DNA of 64,000 bases from Collinsella sp. OM04-5 (GTDB taxonomy: Bacteria > Actinomycetota > Coriobacteriia > Coriobacteriales > Coriobacteriaceae), in NCBI RefSeq assembly GCF_003439125.1, contig NZ_QSUU01000010.1:1-64000 (forward strand). Reading direction: 5' to 3'. The translations under genes and the position numbers were made by a program. Positions 59,055-64,000 of the stretch are shown here, in pieces; position 1 is the first letter of the stretch, and each line of letters begins with the position of its first letter. The notes beneath the pieces were generated by a model. The model was not told the origin of the DNA. It saw only the letters and a list, made by a program, of their open reading frames with translations, and searched no databases.

Positions 59055-60059
59055 ATGAAAATCAATCATGCGATTCTGCATATCCTGGACTTTGACTCTG
59101 CCGTCAACGTTATGAGCCAGCGCGAGCTCGATATCGAGAGCCGTACCGTGCGCAACTTCGTGACCACGCATCTGCGCCGCGCACGTACCTCGGCCGACAA
59201 TAAACGCGCCGCGTTTGCCGAGAACTCTGCGTTTGGCGGCGAGCTCAAGGGCTATTTCTTTGGCGAGCGCGAGTTCGTAGACCTGTCGCAGCAGATTGCG
59301 GAGTTCATTTCCTCCGAGCTTACCAAGGCCGAAAAAGCCGAGTCCACCGATGTGCTCGTGGCCGACTTTGACGACGATGAGGATGCCCGCTGGTTTGCCG
59401 TGATGCTGCTGGGCTCCAAGCAGGCCTTTATGCACGAGGTGGGCCGCGAGGAGGGCGAGGTACGCAACGACATCGCGCGCCACTATGCTATCCTGCCGAA
59501 TCCTTCCCAAAAGGTGCCAAGCTATGCCATCGTGCGTGCGAGCACCATGGAGATCGGCTATGTGGACAAGAAGCGCAAGATTGCCGGCGAAGACCGCATG
59601 CTCATTCCCGACGGTCTGCTGCAGTGCGATACGGGCGTGTCGGGCAAGGAGGTCATCGACACCGTGACGCGCGTGGTCGAGGAAGTCGCCGAGGAGCACG
59701 GTGCCAATACGGCCGTAGCGCTCGCTAAGGTTAAGGCTGCCGTTGCCGAGAAGGTTGAGGATGACGAGGAGCTGCCGCCCTGGGATATCGTCGATGAGGT
59801 CTTTGAGGACGAGCCGGTCATCAAGGAGAGCGTACGCGCGGCGCTGACCGAAGAGAAGGTGCCCGAGCGTGTGCCCGTGGAGCGCAAGCAGGTCGAGCGT
59901 GCGGCCGTGCGCAACCACAAGATTCGTACCGATACGGGCATCGAGATCAGCTTTCCGGCCGAGATGGGCTCGAACTCCGAGTACATCGAGTTCGTCAACG
60001 AACCCAACGGCCTCATCTCCATCGAGCTCAAGAATATCGGGTCAATTGAGAATCGATAA
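59055..60059 (+). CDS. 37-kDa nucleoid-associated protein (NdpA/YejK family)
   Basis: 334 residues. The start KINHAILHILDFDSAVNVMS and SRELDIESRTVRNFV-like region, plus DFDDDEDARWFAVMLLGSKQAF and KVPSYAIVRASTMEIGY, match the nucleoid-associated protein family. Several charged stretches in the second half. Binds DNA in the nucleoid; role uncertain. ATG at 59055 with ACGGA upstream (an ATG at 59046 also exists). Convergent with dapH. Confidence 0.82.
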   Translation: MKINHAILHILDFDSAVNVMSQRELDIESRTVRNFVTTHLRRARTSADNKRAAFAENSAFGGELKGYFFGEREFVDLSQQIAEFISSELTKAEKAESTDVLVADFDDDEDARWFAVMLLGSKQAFMHEVGREEGEVRNDIARHYAILPNPSQKVPSYAIVRASTMEIGYVDKKRKIAGEDRMLIPDGLLQCDTGVSGKEVIDTVTRVVEEVAEEHGANTAVALAKVKAAVAEKVEDDEELPPWDIVDEVFEDEPVIKESVRAALTEEKVPERVPVERKQVERAAVRNHKIRTDTGIEISFPAEMGSNSEYIEFVNEPNGLISIELKNIGSIENR

Positions 60060-60081
60060 GGGATCGAGCGGATTGACCGTA

Positions 60082-60121
60082 ACGAAAAGGCCGAAGCCCT
60101 TTGGGACTTCGGCCTTTTCGT
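60082..60121. terminator. Bidirectional terminator
   Basis: 15-bp stem ACGAAAAGGCCGAAG/CTTCGGCCTTTTCGT between the nucleoid protein gene and the facing dapH. Confidence 0.88.
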
Positions 60122-60137
60122 CATAACCGCGTAACTA

Positions 60138-60857
60138 TTAAAGTTGACGTAGTCCTTCCTCGAGACCGGTCTTGCTGTCGGTCTGGGCGTCGCGCATCTT
60201 GATGACGCGGGCGGGGACACCGGCCACGACGGCGCCGGCGGGGACGTCCTCGACGCACACGGCGCCGGCGGCGACAACAGCGCCCTTGCCCACGCGCACG
60301 CCTTCCAGGACCACGGCGTTTGCGCCGATCATGACATCGTCCTCGATGATGACGGGCGTGGCGCTGGCGGGCTCCACAACGCCTGCCAGCACGGTGCCGG
60401 CGCCGATATGGCAGTTCTTGCCCACGGTGGCGCGGCCGCCCAGCACGGCGCCCATATCGATCATGGAACCCTCGCCGATAACGGAGCCGATGTTGATGAT
60501 GGCACCCATCATGATGACGGCACGGTCGCCGATCTCGACGCGGTCGCGGATGATCGCGCCCGGCTCGATGCGGGCGTTGATGCCCTTAAGGTCGAGCATG
60601 GGCACGGCGGAGTTGCGGCAGTCGTTCTCTACGTCGTAGTAGTCGATAGAGTCGGCGTTGGCGTCGAGGATTGCCCTGAGCTCATCCCAGTCGCCAAAGA
60701 CGGTCTTGCCGCGCCGCCCGCCGTAGACATGCGCGTCGCCCCAGGCAACCTTCATGCCGGGCTTCTCGCGCACGTACAGCTTGACGGGCGTCTTTTTGGG
60801 CGCGGTGGCGATGTAGTTGATAATCTCCTGTGCGTCCATCTCGGCTGCGTTGCTCAT
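60138..60857 (-). CDS. dapH: Tetrahydrodipicolinate N-acetyltransferase
   Basis: 239 residues. A left-handed beta-helix with hexapeptide repeats (for example [16 protein letters not shown]) and the N-terminal [20 protein letters not shown] and [17 protein letters not shown] segments typical of DapH (acetyl pathway), not DapD. It adds an acetyl group to tetrahydrodipicolinate in lysine/DAP synthesis. AAAGGAGA site. Last gene of a minus-strand lysA-dapA/dapB/dapH cluster. Confidence 0.92.
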   Translation of the reverse strand: MSNAAEMDAQEIINYIATAPKKTPVKLYVREKPGMKVAWGDAHVYGGRRGKTVFGDWDELRAILDANADSIDYYDVENDCRNSAVPMLDLKGINARIEPGAIIRDRVEIGDRAVIMMGAIINIGSVIGEGSMIDMGAVLGGRATVGKNCHIGAGTVLAGVVEPASATPVIIEDDVMIGANAVVLEGVRVGKGAVVAAGAVCVEDVPAGAVVAGVPARVIKMRDAQTDSKTGLEEGLRQL

Positions 60858-60896
60858 ATGCTGTCTCTCCTTTGAGGGGGTATGGTTGATAACTAG

Positions 60897-61637
60897 TTAG
60901 GCGAACATGACCTGGTCGAAGGTGTAGAAGCCGGGTTCGCGGGTGATGAGCTTCTGCGCGGCTGCCAAGGCACCGTTGACGAAGATCTGACGGCTCGTGG
61001 CGCGGTGGGTGAGCGTGACCTCCTCGTCCTGGCCAAAGAAACTCACCTCGTGCACGCCGGCGACGGTGCCGCCGCGCAGCGAGTGCATGCCGATCTCCTT
61101 GGGGTCACGCGCGCCGCACATGCCCTCGCGGCCATAGACGGGGTGGTAGCCTGCCTCGGGCTCGGCCTCGACTACGGCGTCGAGCAGCAGCTTTGCGGTG
61201 CCGCTGGGGGCGTCGACCTTTTGGTTGTGGTGAGTCTCGACAATCTCGCAGTCAAAGCCGGGCAGCTCACGCGTGGCCTGGGCCACTAGATGACGCAGGG
61301 CTGCGATGCCGATGGAGTAATTGCCGGAGTGCATGACGCGGGCGTTCTGGCCCAGCTCACGCAGGCGGTCCATCTGCTCGGGAGTGTAGCCTGTGGTGCC
61401 CGAGACCAACGCCGCGCCCGTGCGCTCGACATAGGCGACGACGGCGTCAAAGGTCACGACGTTCGAGAAGTCGATAATCACATCGGCAGCCGGTGCGTTC
61501 TCGAGCTCGCTCAAATCGAAGCCAATCTGGGCCACAATGTCGAAAACGGGCTGTCCGGCGGTATCGACAATACCCTCGGCGGTAGTGCGGATGAGCGAGC
61601 CCATGCGGCCCGTTCCCATAATGACGGTCTTAATCAA
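60897..61637 (-). CDS. dapB: 4-Hydroxy-tetrahydrodipicolinate reductase
   Basis: 246 residues. TVIMGTGRMGSLIRTT is the NAD(P)-binding GxGxxG; VSGTTGYTPEQ and ETHHNQKVDAPSGTAKLL carry the catalytic His and Lys. TTG start at 61637 lies within the last codons of dapA and overlaps its stop (8 bases), so translation is coupled. Confidence 0.93.
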   Translation of the reverse strand: MIKTVIMGTGRMGSLIRTTAEGIVDTAGQPVFDIVAQIGFDLSELENAPAADVIIDFSNVVTFDAVVAYVERTGAALVSGTTGYTPEQMDRLRELGQNARVMHSGNYSIGIAALRHLVAQATRELPGFDCEIVETHHNQKVDAPSGTAKLLLDAVVEAEPEAGYHPVYGREGMCGARDPKEIGMHSLRGGTVAGVHEVSFFGQDEEVTLTHRATSRQIFVNGALAAAQKLITREPGFYTFDQVMFA

Positions 61638-63939
61638 GCAGACCAGCTCCCTTCAGAGCATCGGTAAGTGCGGCACGCGTATCGTCGGCCATGGGGCACA
61701 GCGGCATGCGGTAGTTTGCTTCGATCATACCCATCTGGGCGAGCGCCTCCTTAACGGGGATGGGGTTGACCTCGCTAAAGAGGGCATTGATGAGCGGCTG
61801 GCCAGCAATCTGGATATCGCGGGCGCGCGCTACGTCGCCGTCCAGATAGGCGCGGCACATGTCATGCACGAGCTGCGGCTGCACGTCGGCCCATACGCTG
61901 ATGGTGCCCGAGGCTCCCAGGCTCATGAGCGGAACGGTGAGTGCGTCCTCGCCCGAGTACATGCGGAAGTCATCGGACAGCAGGTGGGCGATCTTGGCTG
62001 CGTAAGCGACGTTGCCCGAGGCTTCCTTAATACCCATGATGTTGGGGTGCGCGGCCAAGCGCTCCACGTTGCGCACGCTGATGCCGCAGCCGCAGCGGCC
62101 GGGGATGTTGTACAGGATGCAGGGGATATCTACGGCATCGGCAACGGTCTTAAAGTGCTGGTAGATGCCCTCTTCATTAGACTTGTTGTAGTAGGGGGTA
62201 ATGAGCAGCAGGCCGTCGGCGCCCAGGCCCTGATAGGTGAGCGACTTGGTGAGCATGGTCTGCGTGGAGTTGGAGCCCGAGCCGGCGATGACGGGGACGC
62301 GTCCTGCAACATGCTTGACAACGGCGGCGACGACGGAGTTGTCTTCGTCATCGGTCATCGTGGCGCTCTCTCCGGTGGTGCCCAGGGTGAGGATGGCGTC
62401 AGTGCCATTTTGCAGGTGGAAATCGATAAGGCGCTCAAGCGCGTCAAAGTCGACACTGCCGTCCTTTTTAAACGGCGTGACAAGGGCGACGATTGAGCCC
62501 TCGAGATTGCGGATATCCATGTTCTTCTCCTTCGCTTCCGCGATCTGGACGCGTTTGTTCCATTGGGCGGTGACTGCTAGGCGCTCGTCCTGAGCGCGAC
62601 GGCGGGCGGCATCGGCGCGCGATTTGGCCAGCAGCTCGCGGCCGCACGGCAGCACGTCGAGCGTGGCAAAGTAATCGCCCGGGCGCTCGGCGCGGCGGAT
62701 GAGGTCTGCCGAGCCATCGGGGCGCAGCAGGACCTCGGCGGAGCGCAGACGGCCGTTGTAGTTGTAGCCCATGGAGTAGCCATGCGCGCCGGTGTCGTGA
62801 ATCACGAGCAGGTCGCCCATGTCGATATGCGGCAGCTCGCGGTCGATGGCGAACTTATCGTTGTTCTCGCACAGATTGCCCGTGATGTCGTAGGTGTCCG
62901 TAGCGGGCGCTGTGGTCTTGTCGTCACCACCCGGTTGGCCCATCACCGTAATGTGGTGGTAGGCGCCATACATGGCGGGACGAATAAGGTCAACGGCACT
63001 GGCGTCCACGCCGATATAGTCCTTGTAGATCTGCTTCTCATGGATGGTCTTGGTGACCAGGCACCCATAGGGGCCCATCATAAAGCGGCCCATCTCGGTA
63101 CAGATTGCCACATCGCCCATGCCGGCGGGAACCAGAATCTCGTCGTAGGCCGTGTGCACCCCTTCACCGATGGCGTGGATGTCGTTGGCCTGCTGCTCGG
63201 GCAGGTAGGGGATACCGACGCCGCCGGATAGGTTGATGAAGGCGACGTGTGCGCCGGTCTCGCGCTCCAGGCGCACGGCAAGCTCAAAGAGGATGCGCGC
63301 GAGCTTGGGGTAGTAGTCGTTGGTGACGGTGTTGCTGGCAAGGAATGCGTGGATGCCAAAGCGCTCGGCGCCCTTGGCCTTGAGCGTGCGGAAGGCCTCG
63401 AAGAGCTGCTCGGTGGTCATGCCGTACTTGGAGTCGCCCGGATTGTCCATGATGCCGTTGGAGAGCTGGAACAGGCCGCCTGGATTAAAGCGGCAACTGA
63501 CCGTCTTGGGGATTGGCCCCGCAACGTGCTCAAAGAACTCGATGTGGCTGATGTCGTCAAAGTTGACGATGGCACCCAGTTTGTCGGCGAGCTCAAAGTC
63601 GGCAGCCGGCGTATCGTTGGACGAGAACATGATGTCGTGTCCCGTGATACCCAGCGAGCGGGCGATCATGAGCTCGGTATAGCTCGAGCAATCGCAGCCG
63701 CAGCCGTATTCGTTGAGAATGGAGATGAGCGCCGGGTTGGGGTTGGCCTTGACGGCAAAGTATTCCTTAAAGCCCGGGTTCCATGCAAAGGCGTCGCGCA
63801 CTTCTTGCATGTTGCGGCGGATGCCCGCCTCGTCGTATAGATGAAACGGCGTGGGGAACTGCTCGACGATATGCTCGAGCGTCTCCTTGTCCACAAACGG
63901 CTGCTTGGCCGCATATGCCTCGTTGGGGGTCAATGCCAT
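61630..63939 (-). CDS. lysA-dapA: Fused diaminopimelate decarboxylase / dihydrodipicolinate synthase reading frame
   Basis: One 769-codon frame. Residues 1-455 are LysA-like (PLP Lys in YFAVKANPNP; HAFLASN, LSGGVGIPYLP, EMGRFMMGPYG, HDTGAHGYSMGYNYNG). Residues about 474-769 are DapA (SIVALVTPF, TLGTTGESATMTD, LLLITPYYNKS with the Tyr, IPGRCGCGIS, IMGIKEASG with the Schiff-base Lys). The join is RVQIAEAKEKN-MDIRNLEGS. An internal ATG at 62520 has a perfect AAGGAGA site, so DapA may also be made alone. No stop separates the two genes. Confidence 0.85.
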   Translation of the reverse strand: MALTPNEAYAAKQPFVDKETLEHIVEQFPTPFHLYDEAGIRRNMQEVRDAFAWNPGFKEYFAVKANPNPALISILNEYGCGCDCSSYTELMIARSLGITGHDIMFSSNDTPAADFELADKLGAIVNFDDISHIEFFEHVAGPIPKTVSCRFNPGGLFQLSNGIMDNPGDSKYGMTTEQLFEAFRTLKAKGAERFGIHAFLASNTVTNDYYPKLARILFELAVRLERETGAHVAFINLSGGVGIPYLPEQQANDIHAIGEGVHTAYDEILVPAGMGDVAICTEMGRFMMGPYGCLVTKTIHEKQIYKDYIGVDASAVDLIRPAMYGAYHHITVMGQPGGDDKTTAPATDTYDITGNLCENNDKFAIDRELPHIDMGDLLVIHDTGAHGYSMGYNYNGRLRSAEVLLRPDGSADLIRRAERPGDYFATLDVLPCGRELLAKSRADAARRRAQDERLAVTAQWNKRVQIAEAKEKNMDIRNLEGSIVALVTPFKKDGSVDFDALERLIDFHLQNGTDAILTLGTTGESATMTDDEDNSVVAAVVKHVAGRVPVIAGSGSNSTQTMLTKSLTYQGLGADGLLLITPYYNKSNEEGIYQHFKTVADAVDIPCILYNIPGRCGCGISVRNVERLAAHPNIMGIKEASGNVAYAAKIAHLLSDDFRMYSGEDALTVPLMSLGASGTISVWADVQPQLVHDMCRAYLDGDVARARDIQIAGQPLINALFSEVNPIPVKEALAQMGMIEANYRMPLCPMADDTRAALTDALKGAGLLD

Positions 63940-64000
63940 GTCCCGTAAACCTCGCTATCCAGACGGCGCCATCTGCGCATCGAATCCGCATAGCGTGGAC

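Noticed and set aside
63940..64000. Lysine riboswitch before lysA
   Set aside because: Only 60 bases are available and no riboswitch elements are visible; the region upstream lies beyond the window.
1..64000. CRISPR array, rRNA, prophage or insertion sequence with transposase
   Set aside because: No regularly spaced repeats, rRNA signatures, phage structural genes or transposase motifs were seen; only small palindromic or REP-like repeats.

Overview
The window is GC-rich bacterial chromosome with tightly packed genes. Its gene content points to a strict or near-strict anaerobe of the Actinomycetota, most likely a gut Coriobacteriia such as Collinsella. This is inferred from the class III ribonucleotide reductase pair, a butyrate-kinase type acyl-phosphate pathway, L-lactate dehydrogenase, an O-acetylhomoserine sulfhydrylase, a flavodoxin next to a DUF3793 protein, and Gram-positive style LexA boxes. 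No database was consulted, so genus level is a guess.

Region by region. 0-3.7 kb: GH13 alpha-glucosidase, tRNA-Gly and tRNA-Val with a clear promoter and terminator, then a phosphopantetheinyl transferase and a TetR regulator. 4-10 kb: a compact operon of thiolase, DUF35 zinc-ribbon/OB protein, free-standing acyl carrier protein, phosphate acyltransferase, butyrate kinase family enzyme, MFS carrier and a small membrane protein; with the upstream PPTase and TetR gene it looks like one acyl-thioester system. 10-14 kb: nrdD and nrdG, with a NrdR box and very long palindromes around nrdG. 14-24.6 kb: folE-HD-folB, a metallopeptidase, a dipeptidase, SlyD plus a UreE-like protein, HAD, Fur, acylphosphatase, oxidoreductase, RNase HI, and a LysR gene opposite metY, which has a cysteine-containing leader peptide. 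24.9-34.6 kb: secreted and membrane proteins, a PanE-like reductase, aldo/keto reductase, nfo, an amino-acid ABC transporter whose permease has a large N-terminal extension, flavodoxin, DUF3793 and a small heavy-metal-binding protein.

34.6-48.7 kb: SOS-controlled uvrX-yolD, a truncated Fe-ADH-like gene, pgi, two HAD enzymes, a 230-bp palindromic element, tatD, tcdA, a probable SOS-controlled type I toxin with a convergent antisense promoter, an sdpR-sdpI pair, ettA and two low-complexity proteins. 48.8-53.1 kb: an AT-rich island, probably acquired, holding a small acidic protein, a DUF2087 protein, an MFS exporter, a cobalamin-type radical SAM enzyme with PqqD-like C-terminal domains, and a 36-residue peptide followed at once by a terminator; I read it as a candidate RiPP (modified peptide) cluster. 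53.2-64 kb: nadE, a class I aminotransferase, ldh, a DUF2974 lipase-like protein between two copies of a 30-bp repeat, a nucleoid-associated protein, and the lysine genes dapH, dapB and a continuous lysA-dapA reading frame.

The best candidates for undescribed biology are the radical SAM/peptide island, the thiolase-DUF35-ACP-Pta-Buk operon, the SOS-linked small toxin, the hairpin that can enclose the nrdG start, the lysA-dapA fusion, and the SlyD/UreE-like nickel pair without urease genes.
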